Below are positions 35,117 to 43,801 of a stretch of 64,000 bases of DNA, in pieces. The stretch covers positions 62,001 to 126,000 of the forward strand of contig CAVQNF010000025.1 of the NCBI GenBank assembly GCA_963713805.1. The letters run 5' to 3'. The notes under the pieces are model-generated. The model was not told the origin of the DNA. It was given only the letters and a program-made list of their open reading frames with translations, and did not search any database. Source of the stretch: GAS188 sp963713805 (GTDB lineage: Bacteria; Pseudomonadota; Alphaproteobacteria; Rhizobiales; Beijerinckiaceae). The translations under genes and the position numbers were made by a program. Numbering within the stretch: the stretch's first letter is position 1; each line of letters opens with the position of its first letter.

Positions 35117-35160
35117 CGGAGCCGGACGCAACCATTGCGTCACGGCTCCGCGCGCTTTTT
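35117..35160 (+). terminator. intercistronic attenuator/terminator between pstS and pstC
   Basis: CGGAGCCG (35117-35124) plus GACGCAA (35125-35131), loop CCA, then TTGCGTC and CGGCTCCG (35135-35150, one bulged A) form a 15-bp stem. TTTTT follows at 35156-35160. It would let pstS be transcribed in excess over the transporter subunits. Confidence 0.7.
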
Positions 35161-35233
35161 CCCACGGCAAGCGGCCGGGATCATTGTAGTTTCGGGGACA
35201 TATGGTCGATATCCCGATGAGTTCGGCTGAGCG

Positions 35234-36195
35234 TTGCAATTCGCGACACTCGCCGTCAAGCGCTTCGCGGCCCGCGATGCGCTGTTTCGCCTGATCACCC
35301 GGTCGGCCGCCTATCTGGTCCTGACGCTGCTCGCCGGCGTGATCTGGTGACCCTGATCATCGGCTCCTGGCTCGCGCTGTCGACATTCGGGGCCGGCTTC
35401 TTCACCAGCCAATCCTGGAACCCCAACCCCGACATTCTCAAATTCGGCGCGCTCGCGCCGATCTACGGCACGGTGGTCACTTCGGCGATCGCCATGCTGC
35501 TGGCCCTGCCGGTCGGACTCGGCATCGCGGTGTTCCTCACCGAGCTCTGCCCGCTTCGAGCTGCGCCGCGCGATCGGCACCGCGATCGAGCTTCTCGCCG
35601 GCGTCCCGAGCATCATCTACGGCATGTGGGGGTTGTTCGTCCTCGCCCCGGTGCTGCAAAATTTCGAGAACAATCTATCTCGTCCCGACGCTCGCCCATG
35701 TGCCGGTGCTGTCGACGCTCTTCGCAGGGCCCTCCTACGGCCAGGGCGTGCTGACGGCGGGCATCATCCTCGCGATCATGGTCTTGCCCTTCATCGCGGC
35801 CGTGTCGCGCGACGTCTTCGAGACGGTGCCGCCGGTGCTCAAGGAAGCGGCTTATGGGCTCGGCTGCGACGACGCGCGAGGTGGTGCGCAAGGTGGTGCT
35901 GCCCTATAGCCGTGTCGGCGTCCTCGGCGGCGCCATGCTGGCACTCGGCCGCGCGCTCGGCGAGACGATGGCGGTGACCTTCGTCATCGGCAACGATCCG
36001 AAGGTGCGAGCCTCGCTCCTGGCGCCGGGAACGACCATCTCGTCGAGCATCGCCAACGAATTCGCCGAAGCCAAGGATGCCATGCATTCCTCGGCGCTGG
36101 TTGCGCTCGGCCTCGTTCTTTTCGTGATCACTCTCGTCGTCCTCACCGCGGCGCGGCTCATGCTGCTGCGCATGAACAGGCGCGCGGGAGTCTGA
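35234..36195 (+). CDS. pstC: phosphate ABC transporter permease PstC (frameshifted)
   Basis: About 320 residues with six expected helices. The visible segments are 'FATLAVKRFAARDALFRLIT' at the N-terminus, 'LIIGSWLALSTFGAGFFTSQ', 'APIYGTVVTSAIAMLLALPV', 'GMWGLFVLAPVLQN', 'AGIILAIMVLPFIAAVSRDV' with 'ETVPPVLKEAAYGLG' (coupling loop), and 'GALGETMAVTFVIGND'-like 'ALGETMAVTFVIGND' near the end. The last three breaks step the frame forward by one base each (near 35550, 35680 and 35870); the one near 35350 is equally well a missing base. The start is uncertain: TTG 35234 is the first codon of the correct frame, ATG 35217 lies just upstream in another frame. Confidence 0.88.
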
Positions 36196-36197
36196 GC

Positions 36198-37065
36198 ATG
36201 CCGCTCGAAAAGGCGCGAAGCGCGATGTCCCTGCCCGCTCGCCGCAAGTCGGCCAACGCGGTCTTTCAGGGGCTGTGCTATGCCGCGACCGCGGTCGGAC
36301 TGAGCGCGCTGTGCCTCATCCTCGGCTCGCTGCTCTATCATGGCGTTGGTGGTCTCGCCTGCGTGTCTTCACCGAGATCACGCCGGGCCCGGGCTCCGAG
36401 GGTGGCTTGCTCAACGCGATCGTCGGCAGCCTGATCATGACGTTTCTCGGGCGTCCTCGTCGGCACGCCGATCGGCGTTCTCGCCGGCACCTTCATGGCC
36501 GAATACGGCCGCTATGAGCGCGTCACGCCGGTCGTGCGCTTCATCAACGACATCCTGCTCAGCGCGCCTTCGATCATCATCGGCCTGTTCGTCTACGAGC
36601 TGGTCGTGGTCCCGATGGGCGGCTTCTCGGCGCTCGCGGGCGGCGTGGCTCTCGCCGTCATCGTCGTGCCGGTGGTGGTGCGCACCACCGAGGACATGCT
36701 GCTGCTCGTGCCCAACCAGCTGCGCGAGGCCGCCGCCTCGATCGGCGCGCCACGTTCGGTGATCATCCGCTCGGTGTGCTACAAGGCCGCGCAGGCCGGG
36801 ATCGTGACCGGCATCCTGCTCGCGATCGCGCGCGTGAGCGGGGAGACGGCGCCGCTTCTGTTCACGGCGCTCGGACAACCTCAATTTCAGCCTCGACCTC
36901 ACCAGCCCGATGGCGAGCCTGCCGCTCACCATCAATCAATTCGCATCGAGCGCCTATCCGGAGTGGCAGTCGCTCGCCTGGACGGGTGCCTTGATCATCA
37001 CGGTCGCGGTCTTGCTGCTCAGCATCATCGCGCGCGTGCTCGTGTCGAAGAGGAGCGGCCCATGA
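36198..37065 (+). CDS. pstA: phosphate ABC transporter permease PstA (frameshifted)
   Basis: About 287 residues, starting at ATG 36198 two bases after pstC. Segments in order are 'GLCYAATAVGLSALCLILGS', 'EGGLLNAIVGSLIMTFLG', 'GTFMAEYGRYERVTPVVRFI', 'NDILLSAPSIIIGLFVYELV', 'LREAAASIGAPRSVIIRSVC' (coupling loop) and 'ARVSGETAPLLFTAL'. In the restored frame the end reads 'AYPEWQSLAWTGALIITVAV' and 'VSKRSGP', stopping at TGA 37063-37065, which overlaps the pstB ATG. Three or four frame changes occur (near 36355, 36455 and 36880). Confidence 0.88.
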
Positions 37066-37907
37066 GCGTTTCGGCGAGTTCCGCGCCCATGCTTACCGTC
37101 ATCGCGCCGAGCGGCGCGGCTCGCTCCAGGCGGCGCCCGCCGCCTCCGACACGCGACAAGATCAGGATCGAGAATCTCAATTTCTTCTACGGGCAGAACC
37201 AGGGCGCTCAAGGACATCTGCCTCTCGCTGCGCGAAAACGAGGTCACGGCCTTCATCGGCCCGTCGGGTTGCGGGAAATCGACGCTTGCTGCGGGTCTTG
37301 AACCGAATTTACGAGCTCTATCCCAATCAGCGAGCCGAAGGCACCGTGCTGCTCGATGGCGAGAACATCCTCGACCCGCAGCCAGGATCGCAACGTGCTG
37401 CGTGCCAGGATCGGCATGGTGTTTCAGAAGCCGACGCCGTTCCCGATGACCATCTACGAGAATATCGCCTTCGGCGTGCGGCTCTACGAGAGCCTGCCGC
37501 GCTCGGAGATGGACGGGCGCGTCGAGCACGCGCTGCGCGGAGCGGCGCTGTGGAACGAGGTGAAGGACAAGCTCAACGCCAGCGGCACCAGCCTGTCGGG
37601 CGGGCAGCAGCAGAGATTGTGCATTGCCCGCACGGTCGCGGTGAAGCCCGAGGTGATCTTGTTCGACGAGCCCTGCTCGGCGCTCGACCCGATCTCGACC
37701 TCGAAGATCGAGGAGCTGATCGACGAGCTTTCTTCGAGCTACACGATCGCCATCGTCACCCACAACATGCAGCAGGCGGCGCGCGTGTCGCAACACACGG
37801 CCTTCATGTATCTGGGCGAGCTCGTCGAGTTCGGCGAGACGCAGATGATCTTCACCGCGCCGAAACAGAGGCAGACCGAGGAATACATCACCGGCCGCTT
37901 CGGCTGA
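37062..37907 (+). CDS. pstB: phosphate ABC transporter ATP-binding protein PstB (frameshifted)
   Basis: About 280 residues from ATG 37062 inside the pstA stop. 'KIRIENLNFFYGQN' is the conserved opening. 'FIGPSGCGKST' is Walker A, 'ARIGMVFQKPTPFPMTIYEN' the Q-loop region typical of PstB, 'SGTSLSGGQQQRLCIARTVA' the signature, and 'VILFDEPCSALDPISTSKIE' Walker B. It ends 'PKQRQTEEYITGRFG'. Breaks cluster between 37200 and 37385; from 37356 on the frame is clean. It energises phosphate uptake by PstSCA. phoU, which often follows, is not seen here. Confidence 0.92.
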
Positions 37908-38106
37908 GCGGGAAATTCCGGCGAAAACTTTCGCGTAAGAATCTCGTCACCGGGTCCGCGCTTTGCGGGACCTGCGGCGCGCACCTCAAGATGCGAGCAA
38001 GATCAGCTTCGCTACGCGATCATGCTCGGGACAGGCCCCGGCGCGCGATCGTCTTGGAATGGCCGATCACGCGCCGAGCGCGAAGGTCATCGGTGTATCG
38101 GTCGCT

Positions 38107-38539
38107 TCAGCTCACAAAAGAGCCTTGCCGCTCCGTCTCCTCGATATGCGTCGGCTCCTGCGCCGTCTTCGCCGGGTGTGCGGAAGCCGGAAGCTGCAGG
38201 ACGGTTGCGTGTTGCCCCTTGGACAATTGGGTCACCAACACGCTGCGGCCGCTCGGAAACTCGAGCGCGTCGTGATGCGTGTGGGGCTTGTCCATGTCGA
38301 CCTGACGGAAGCGCGCCACTTTCTCGCGGAGCTTGCGCGGGAACAGGCCGAAGGTGTCGTCGCACTCGACATCCCTCTCGAACGCGATCTCGGTGCCCGG
38401 AAGCAGGCACACCGCCACGTCGGGTTGCGCCGGCCGCGGCAAAGCCGCGAGTGGACGAGTTGCTGAAGCTGGTGCTCACCAGCTTGTCACCCACCACGGC
38501 CGGTCTCGATGCGATGTGTTGCAGGCTGTAGTCGCACAT
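38107..38539 (-). CDS. conserved hypothetical protein ('MCDYSL' family)
   Basis: 143 residues after correcting one extra base near 38430. It starts 'MCDYSLQHIASRPAVVGDKL' at ATG 38539, continues 'FSNSSTRGFAA' and, in the next frame, 'PDVAVCLLPGTEIAFERDVE', 'KVARFRQVDMDKPHTHHDAL' and 'VLVTQLSKGQHATVLQLPAS'. I recall near-identical proteins in Bradyrhizobium and relatives, all of unknown function. The many His and Cys residues may be notable. The ribosome binding site lies in a threefold 17-bp tandem repeat directly before the ATG. It is convergent with pstB. Confidence 0.65.
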
Positions 38540-38590
38540 TGAAGGTCTCCTCTTGATGAAGGTCTCCTCGCTGTGAAGGTCTCCGCTCTG
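38540..38590. repeat. 17-bp tandem repeat x3 carrying the Shine-Dalgarno sequence
   Basis: On the plus strand TGAAGGTCTCC begins at 38540, 38557 and 38574, giving an exact 17-bp period over three copies. Read on the minus strand each copy supplies GGAGACCTTCA, and the nearest one (AAGAGGAGACC) is the ribosome binding site of the leftward 'MCDYSL' gene, whose ATG follows at once. Confidence 0.85.
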
Positions 38591-39023
38591 CGAAGGGACA
38601 GGGTGGTCGTCCTTCACAGTCAGTGCAGCAGAACATGGTGGCGATCTTATGTTGGTCAACAAGGCGTGACGAAAACACCTAGAAATAACGGCGCGACGCT
38701 ACGCTGCTGCAAGGCGCGATCCGCAATTCTGCGCAGACATAGAACCAGATCCTGCACTCCAGGACTTGGACTGCCAGGATCTTGGAATTCGCCATGATCT
38801 TTGCCGCAATCGATAGCGCGGAGGTGAGCCACGTTCGCTACGAGTGCTCGCGACACGCGCGAGTGCTCGCGCTTGCCGATCGTGGAGGCCATATGCGGCG
38901 ATTGCTCGCGGCCCTCGGACCGTGGCCGGTCTTCCGGAACCGCTCGCCGCGGGCAAAACCTTCCAGGCAGGCACCGCAATCGCGCGGTCGATCGATGCGG
39001 GCTTTGTTGCGCAACGCCGCGCT
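38591..39023. other. gene-free stretch
   Basis: About 430 bp between the tandem repeat and the end of the next leftward gene. Open frames here look like chance frames: no family motif, no ribosome binding site, inconsistent codon use. The first 80 bp are AT-richer and probably hold the promoter of the 'MCDYSL' gene. I see nothing else. Confidence 0.5.
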
Positions 39024-39566
39024 TCAGGGCCTGGACAACCCTGGGCCGTCGAGAGGAGCATCCGCGGCCTGTTTCGCTCCGGCGTCGCGTCCCGCCACGG
39101 CCCAATAGATGAAGCCCGACAGCGCGCCGCAGAGGAACAACAGCAGCGCGAGCCGGGCCTCGTCGGCCTGGGTCTGCGCGCTGCGGGTCGCGGCATCACG
39201 AATGGCGGCGCTGCCGGCTGCTCTCGCGCCACGCGCGAGCCAGGGGATCGCGGCGGTCAGCACGGCGGGCGCCGCGATATACCAGACGTAGGATCGAAGG
39301 CGCGCGGTCTCGCCGACGAGCGCCGTGAGCAGCACGGGCGCAACGACGATCGCAAGCGTGGCCCTCCAGATGAGCACGAAATAAGAGTTCGGCGGCTCAC
39401 CTTGGATCGCGTCGGCGCGCACCGCGAGGAGAAAGAGCCAGCCCAGGCCGTCGAGCACCCTGCGGCCGGCGGGCTCGGCGAGGCCACCGATCAACAGGAA
39501 GATGAAGCCGGCCGTGATGGCAAGGATGAGGCCGGTCGGGATGAGGATCAGTCGGCGCACGAACAT
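39024..39566 (-). CDS. hypothetical inner-membrane protein
   Basis: 180 residues, intact, starting at 39566 ('MFVRRLILIPTGLILAITAG'). I see about five hydrophobic segments: 'LILAITAGFIFLLIGGLA', 'LDGLGWLFLLAV', 'LIWRATLAIVVAPVLLTALV', 'YVWYIAAPAVLTAAIPWLA' and 'LALLLFLCGALSGFIYWAVA'. A short hydrophilic tail ends 'GPGLSRP'. There is no known motif. It resembles small hypothetical membrane proteins of Hyphomicrobiales. It is divergent from glmM with a 350-bp gap. Confidence 0.6.
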   Translation of the reverse strand: MFVRRLILIPTGLILAITAGFIFLLIGGLAEPAGRRVLDGLGWLFLLAVRADAIQGEPPNSYFVLIWRATLAIVVAPVLLTALVGETARLRSYVWYIAAPAVLTAAIPWLARGARAAGSAAIRDAATRSAQTQADEARLALLLFLCGALSGFIYWAVAGRDAGAKQAADAPLDGPGLSRP

Positions 39567-39918
39567 GGCGTTACCAGGAGCGTTCTCAGTCGATCACAAC
39601 CCGGCCGGACCGGCACGGTGCTCGCGCCATCATGCCGCGCCTTGAGGTCGGCGTGAAGCGGGTCTCCCGGGTCAGTCGAATTGGAACATATAAGCCGTTT
39701 GCACGGGGCTCGAGCGCGTAATTCCTCTCCGGCGGGAAAGCGTGTATCGGCACCGGCGGACGTTTTCGCGAGAACGGGTTCAGCGCTTCGGTAATCTCGA
39801 GTCGCGGAAAGTGAATGATTTCGGCGCGTACTTCGCGTATGATAGCAAGCAATCTGCAAGCTTGCGGGCGTAAACAACGATCCGGCGCTTGGGGGCGGAT
39901 CCGATCAAGGCGTTCATG
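39567..39918. other. divergent intergenic region upstream of glmM
   Basis: No gene. A TATGAT hexamer at 39838-39843 is a possible -10 box for glmM but has no clear -35. A 10-bp palindrome GCAAGCTTGC lies just downstream, near 39858. Confidence 0.4.
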
Positions 39919-41259
39919 ATGGGGCGTAAATATTTCGGCACCGATGGTATTCGCGGCAAGGCGAACACGATCATCACGCCGGAGCTCGCGTTGAGGGTCG
40001 GCCAGGCGGCAGGCCTCGTGTTCCAGCGTGGCGAATACCGCCACCGCGTGGTGATCGGCAAGGACACGCGCCTTTCCGGCTACATGATCGAGAACGCCAT
40101 GGTGGCGGGCTTTACCTCGGTCGGGCTCGACGTGCTCCTGCTCGGCCCGATGCCGACGCCCGCCGTCGCCATGCTGACGCGCTCCATGCGCTGCGACCTC
40201 GGCGTCATGATCTCCGCCTCCCACAACGGCTTCGAGGACAACGGCATCAAGCTTTTCGGTCCCGACGGCTACAAGCTTTCCGACGAGATCGAGACCCAGA
40301 TCGGCGCGCTCCTCGACCAGGACATCGCGCCACGCCTTTCCGGGGCACGCGATCTCGGCAGAGCCAAGCGGATCGAAAGCGTGCACGCGCGCTATATCGA
40401 ATTCGCCAAGCGCACCTTGCCGCGCGGCTTGAGCCTCGACGGCATGCGCGTCGTCGTCGATTGCGCCCATGGCGCGGCCTACAAGGTGGCGCCGGAAGCG
40501 CTGTGGGAGCTGGGCGCCGAGGTCATCAGCATCGGGGTCGATCCTGACGGCTTCAACATCAACAAGGAATGCGGCTCGACGGAGCCGCAGGCGCTGATCA
40601 GCAAGGTCAAGGAGATGCGCGCCGATGTCGGCATCGCGCTCGATGGGGACGCGGATCGCGTGCTCATCGTCGACGAGCGCGGCCATCTCGTCGATGGCGA
40701 CCAGCTCATGGGGGTGGTCGCCACGCGCTGGCGCGACGACAAGCTCCTGTCGCAGCCGGGGATCGTGGCGACGGTCATGTCCAATCTCGGTCTCGAGCGC
40801 TATCTCGGAGGGATCGGCCTGTCGCTGGCGCGCACCGCGGTCGGGGATCGCTACGTGCTCGAACATATGCGCGAGCACGGCTATAACCTCGGCGGCGAGC
40901 AATCCGGCCACATCATCATGTCGGATTACACCACGACGGGCGACGGCCTCGTTGCGGCATTGCAGCTTCTCGCGGTGGTCAAGCGCACCGAGCGGCCCGT
41001 AAGCGAGGTCTGCCATTGCTTCGAGCCGCTGCCGCAGATTCTCAAGAACGTGCGCTACAAGATGGGCGAGCCGCTCACGGCCCAGAACGTGGTGACGGCG
41101 ATCGAGAGCGGGCGCGGCCGCCTCGGCAACCAGGGCCGCCTGGTCATCCGCCCATCCGGTACCGAGCCGGTGATTCGCGTGATGGGCGAAGGCGATGACC
41201 GCGACCTCGTCGAGCGGGTGGTCAACGACATCGTCGAGGCGTTGACGCAAGCCGCGTAA
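39919..41259 (+). CDS. glmM: phosphoglucosamine mutase
   Basis: 446 residues, intact. GlmM converts glucosamine-6-P to glucosamine-1-P for peptidoglycan and LPS precursors in the cytoplasm. 'RKYFGTDGIRGKAN' is the family opening. 'GVMISASHNGFEDNGIKLFG' contains the catalytic phosphoserine (Ser in SASHN), 'IALDGDADRVLIVDERG' binds Mg, 'GGEQSGHIIMSDYTTTGDGL' recognises the sugar, and 'GRLVIRPSGTEPVIRVMGEG' binds phosphate. ATG 39919 gives the usual N-terminus; ATG 39916 is directly before it. The stop codon lies inside the first copy of a tandem repeat. No partner genes (such as ftsH) are adjacent. Confidence 0.96.
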   Translation: MGRKYFGTDGIRGKANTIITPELALRVGQAAGLVFQRGEYRHRVVIGKDTRLSGYMIENAMVAGFTSVGLDVLLLGPMPTPAVAMLTRSMRCDLGVMISASHNGFEDNGIKLFGPDGYKLSDEIETQIGALLDQDIAPRLSGARDLGRAKRIESVHARYIEFAKRTLPRGLSLDGMRVVVDCAHGAAYKVAPEALWELGAEVISIGVDPDGFNINKECGSTEPQALISKVKEMRADVGIALDGDADRVLIVDERGHLVDGDQLMGVVATRWRDDKLLSQPGIVATVMSNLGLERYLGGIGLSLARTAVGDRYVLEHMREHGYNLGGEQSGHIIMSDYTTTGDGLVAALQLLAVVKRTERPVSEVCHCFEPLPQILKNVRYKMGEPLTAQNVVTAIESGRGRLGNQGRLVIRPSGTEPVIRVMGEGDDRDLVERVVNDIVEALTQAA

Positions 41260-41296
41260 GGTCTTTGCCGCGTAAGGTCTTGCCGCGTAAAGTCTT
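41251..41296. repeat. 15-16-bp tandem repeat x3 across the glmM stop codon
   Basis: GCCGCGTAAGGTCTTT (41251-41266), GCCGCGTAAGGTCTT (41267-41281) and GCCGCGTAAAGTCTT (41282-41296). The TAA in the first copy is the glmM stop, so the repeat reproduces the last two codons and the stop in each unit. Confidence 0.85.
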
Positions 41297-41560
41297 GCCG
41301 CCGGCAAAGGCGAGATACCCTTCCTCGTGAACAAAACGGTCGGCGTGCCGCTCGCCGCGGCGGGCTTGCGAGCCGAGCCTGCCTGCACTTAGGGTCCGTC
41401 CGCAAATCGCGTAACGTTGAAGTTCACCATCCCGATGGTGATCCGTGCAAACCGAAAAGTATAAGCAAGACGAAATTATTGAACAATCGTTTGAATGACG
41501 TTCAACTGACCGACGAACATGAACCTAATACAAAAGACAACGTATTATCTGGTCGAATAT

Positions 41561-41579
41561 TAACCTGAAATTCAGGTTA
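41561..41579. promoter_or_regulatory. 19-bp palindrome upstream of the first porin gene
   Basis: TAACCTGAA-A-TTCAGGTTA is a perfect inverted repeat with 9-bp arms and a 1-bp centre, 108-126 bp upstream of the porin start. It is likely an operator for a dimeric regulator. Base composition and position argue against a terminator of glmM, since no T-run follows. Confidence 0.55.
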
Positions 41580-41589
41580 CCAGTTAGGG

Positions 41590-41604
41590 TTAATTCCTCC
41601 TTAA
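41590..41604 (+). promoter_or_regulatory. candidate CtrA box (TTAA-N7-TTAA)
   Basis: TTAA (41590-41593), seven bases, TTAA (41601-41604). This matches the classic full CtrA recognition sequence of alphaproteobacteria. It lies 83-97 bp upstream of the porin start. By itself the motif is short enough to occur by chance in AT-rich DNA. Confidence 0.4.
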
Positions 41605-41686
41605 ATATTCATCGCTACTCGTCCCGGGCACGAAATTCGATAGGCGCCCGAGCGCGCGAGCTCGGCATGAGGGAAGGGCGGTGGCA

Positions 41687-42612
41687 ATGGGGTTGCTGAA
41701 GCATGTCGCGGCGGCGAGCCTCATCGTGCTTGGTGGTGTTGCCGCCGAGGCGGCCAATCTACCTCCCTTGCCCGAGGCACCTTCGCTGCCCCCCGCCGAG
41801 CTTTGCCGGCAATTGGTACATCCGAGGCGACGTCGGGATCGCTTCCTATTCGACCGGCCGATGGACGCAACCCGTTACCGGATTGAGCCCCGGCGATCAG
41901 CTTCTCTCGGCAGGTTTCATCTCGAAGTCGATCCAAGGACCGGCCTTGATCGGTGCCGGCTTCGGCTACCAGCTCAACCAATGGCTGCGGGCGGACGTCA
42001 CCGCCGAATACCGGACCGCCGTCGGCTTGCGCGGCGTCTTCCAGGAGACGACGTTCAATCCCTTGCGCTCCGCTCGCCCTCCTGAGGCAGAACGAATATC
42101 CGGGCACGCTGCAATCGAGCGTGGTGTTGGCCAATGCCTATGCGGATCTCGGCACCTGGTATGGACTCACGCCCTATGCAGGCGTGGGTGTCGGTCTTGC
42201 GCGACACGACCTCGGCGGCTTTGCCGATTCCGGCATCGTCCAAACAGGCACGGCCTTCAATTCGAACAACGCGCCGAACGGTCCCTTGACGCCGGTCGCC
42301 TTCAGCCGGGTCGCGGACAAGACCAGGATAAATCTCGCCTGGGCTCTGATGGCCGGGCTTTCCTACGACATCACCTCCAATATCAAGCTCGAGCTCGGCT
42401 ATCGCTACATGAATCTCGGCGATATCCGATCGGGCCCGATCGATTGCGTTTGCGGGCAGACCTTCCCGGGATTCAAGATCAGGAACCTGGCCTCGAACGA
42501 ATTGCTGATCGGCATGCGTTGGCTGTTCGGCGAAACCGGCCCCGTGGCGCTCGCGGCGCCCGCCTATACGCCGCCCTTTGTCCCGCAGCCCCCGATCATT
42601 CGCAAATACTGA
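41687..42612 (+). CDS. outer-membrane beta-barrel protein, Omp25/31-like (frameshifted)
   Basis: About 307 residues. The signal peptide 'HVAAASLIVLGGVAAEA' precedes 'ANLPPLPEAPSLPP'. After a first break near 41810 the barrel reads 'NWYIRGDVGIASYSTGRWTQ' and 'LIGAGFGYQLNQWLRADVTA'. After a second near 42080 it reads 'YADLGTWYGLTPYAGVGVGL', 'NLAWALMAGLSYDITSNIKL', 'ELGYRYMNLGDI' and 'NELLIGMRWLFGE'. The alternation of aromatic and small residues and the 'GYRY' strand are typical of small 8-stranded porin-like proteins. It continues with a Pro-rich tail to 42612. The start could also be GTG 41681; GGGAAGGG precedes it. It pairs with the next gene, a clear paralogue. Confidence 0.8.
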
Positions 42613-42702
42613 TCGACCTGAACACGGTTCGAGGGGACGCCGAAGTCTTCGCAACGCCTTTTTTTGAGCCGAGATGCTAACAAATGTTGGTATTTAAAGC
42701 CT

Positions 42703-42716
42703 CATTAACGTTAATG
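42703..42716. promoter_or_regulatory. 14-bp perfect palindrome before the second porin gene
   Basis: CATTAACGTTAATG lies 68-81 bp upstream of the second porin start, in an AT-rich patch. It differs from the palindrome before the first porin gene, so the two paralogues may be controlled separately. Confidence 0.45.
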
Positions 42717-42783
42717 GACAATGATCGCTTCGATAGCAGCGCATGGCGCCTTGCGTGCGCCGAGCAATCGAGGACCGATCTTG

Positions 42784-43563
42784 ATGACCCGCACGCTCCT
42801 TCTTCTTTCGGCTCTGCTCACCGCTTTCCACCTGGAGGGCGCGGCGGCGGCCGACCTCGACATGATTCCCGCCCCGGTCATTCCGCAAACCGAGAACGCG
42901 ACCTATTTGGGAAGCGGATGGTATATCCGCGGCGATATCGGCTACTCGCGCCCGCAAGGGCCGAGCGGCAGCTACAACGGAGCGCCGTTCGAGCATTTGC
43001 GCGTGACCGGCTCCCCCGTTCTCGGCGGCGGTGTCGGCTACAAGATCAGCAATTGGTTCCGCACCGATGTCACGGCGGACTACCTCTTCTCGGGCAATGT
43101 TCAGGCGAGCTATGTGGTGCCGAATTGTTGCCTGGCGATCGACAAGACCAGGCTCGGCGGCTGGACGCTCCTCGCCAACGGCTATGTCGATCTCGGCACC
43201 TGGTCCGCCATCACGCCTTACGTGGGCGGCGGCGTCGGCTATGCCTTCACCGAAGTCTCGAAGATCGTGAACGAGGAATTCGTGCAGACGGTCACGGGCT
43301 CCTTCGTGCCTCTGACCGATCCGACGACCGGCCTGCCGGTGTTCAACGCCTTCCAAGCCCATACCACCGGCCGCTTTGCCTGGGCGCTGATGGCGGGGGC
43401 GGCCATCGACGTCGCGCCGAGCGTGAAGCTCGATTTCGGCTATCGCTATCTCGACATCTCCGATGCACGTTTCGCCACCGACAATCTGGGCATCGCGCCG
43501 AGACTGAAATCGCTCGCCTCGCACCAATTCCGCCTCGGCCTTCGCTACATGTTCGACGAATGA
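42784..43563 (+). CDS. outer-membrane beta-barrel protein, Omp25/31-like
   Basis: 259 residues, intact. The signal peptide 'RTLLLLSALLTAFHLEGAAA' is followed by 'ADLDMIPAPVIPQTENATYL'. The barrel has 'GSGWYIRGDIGYSRPQGPSG', 'LGGGVGYKISNWFRTDVTAD', 'YVDLGTWSAITPYVGGGVGY', 'FAWALMAGAAIDVAPSVKLD', 'FGYRYLDISDARF' and 'HQFRLGLRYMFDE'. Strand layout matches the preceding gene step for step, so they arose by duplication. It is probably a major surface protein that links or stabilises the outer membrane; a specific function cannot be given. Confidence 0.85.
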   Translation: MTRTLLLLSALLTAFHLEGAAAADLDMIPAPVIPQTENATYLGSGWYIRGDIGYSRPQGPSGSYNGAPFEHLRVTGSPVLGGGVGYKISNWFRTDVTADYLFSGNVQASYVVPNCCLAIDKTRLGGWTLLANGYVDLGTWSAITPYVGGGVGYAFTEVSKIVNEEFVQTVTGSFVPLTDPTTGLPVFNAFQAHTTGRFAWALMAGAAIDVAPSVKLDFGYRYLDISDARFATDNLGIAPRLKSLASHQFRLGLRYMFDE

Positions 43564-43764
43564 GGCTGTCCTTTTAGGGGAACGGATCACGGTCCGTCCG
43601 GCGACGAGGATCGTTCATAAGATGATCGGCGGCCTCACCGCGAAAAAACCAAGCTCGCCGCATTGGAAGCATGGCCTTGCGTCCCTTTTGCGCACGGCGG
43701 CGATCGAACCAAATAGGCTAAGGCTAGGTGACCCCCACGCCGCCGCTCTTGGGGCAGCCTTTTG

Positions 43765-43780
43765 TTGACAATTGTTGACA
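43765..43780 (+). promoter_or_regulatory. doubled TTGTTGACA element before the 43.8-kb module
   Basis: TTGACA occurs at 43765-43770 and 43775-43780, inside a 10-bp direct repeat (TTTGTTGACA / ATTGTTGACA). Either copy could be a -35 box; TATTGC (43786-43791) is only a weak -10. ACAATTGT in the middle is a small palindrome. It is a plausible promoter or operator of the two-gene module starting at 43802. Confidence 0.3.
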
Positions 43781-43801
43781 GTACCTATTGCTAGGGCACC
43801 G

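Larger units (their letters stand above)
41297..41686. other. long regulatory region upstream of the first porin gene
   Basis: The second half (41440-41625) is strongly AT-rich in contrast to its surroundings and contains a 19-bp palindrome and a TTAA-N7-TTAA element (separate entries). No coding potential is seen. Confidence 0.5.

Noticed and set aside
38699..39232. Open frames in several phases between 38.7 and 39.2 kb
   Set aside because: They have no ribosome binding sites, no motifs and Arg/Pro-biased composition; partly antisense to the membrane protein gene.
43545..43760. Leftward short frames between the second porin gene and the two-gene module
   Set aside because: No family features and no start signals; the segment more likely holds the porin terminator and the module promoter.
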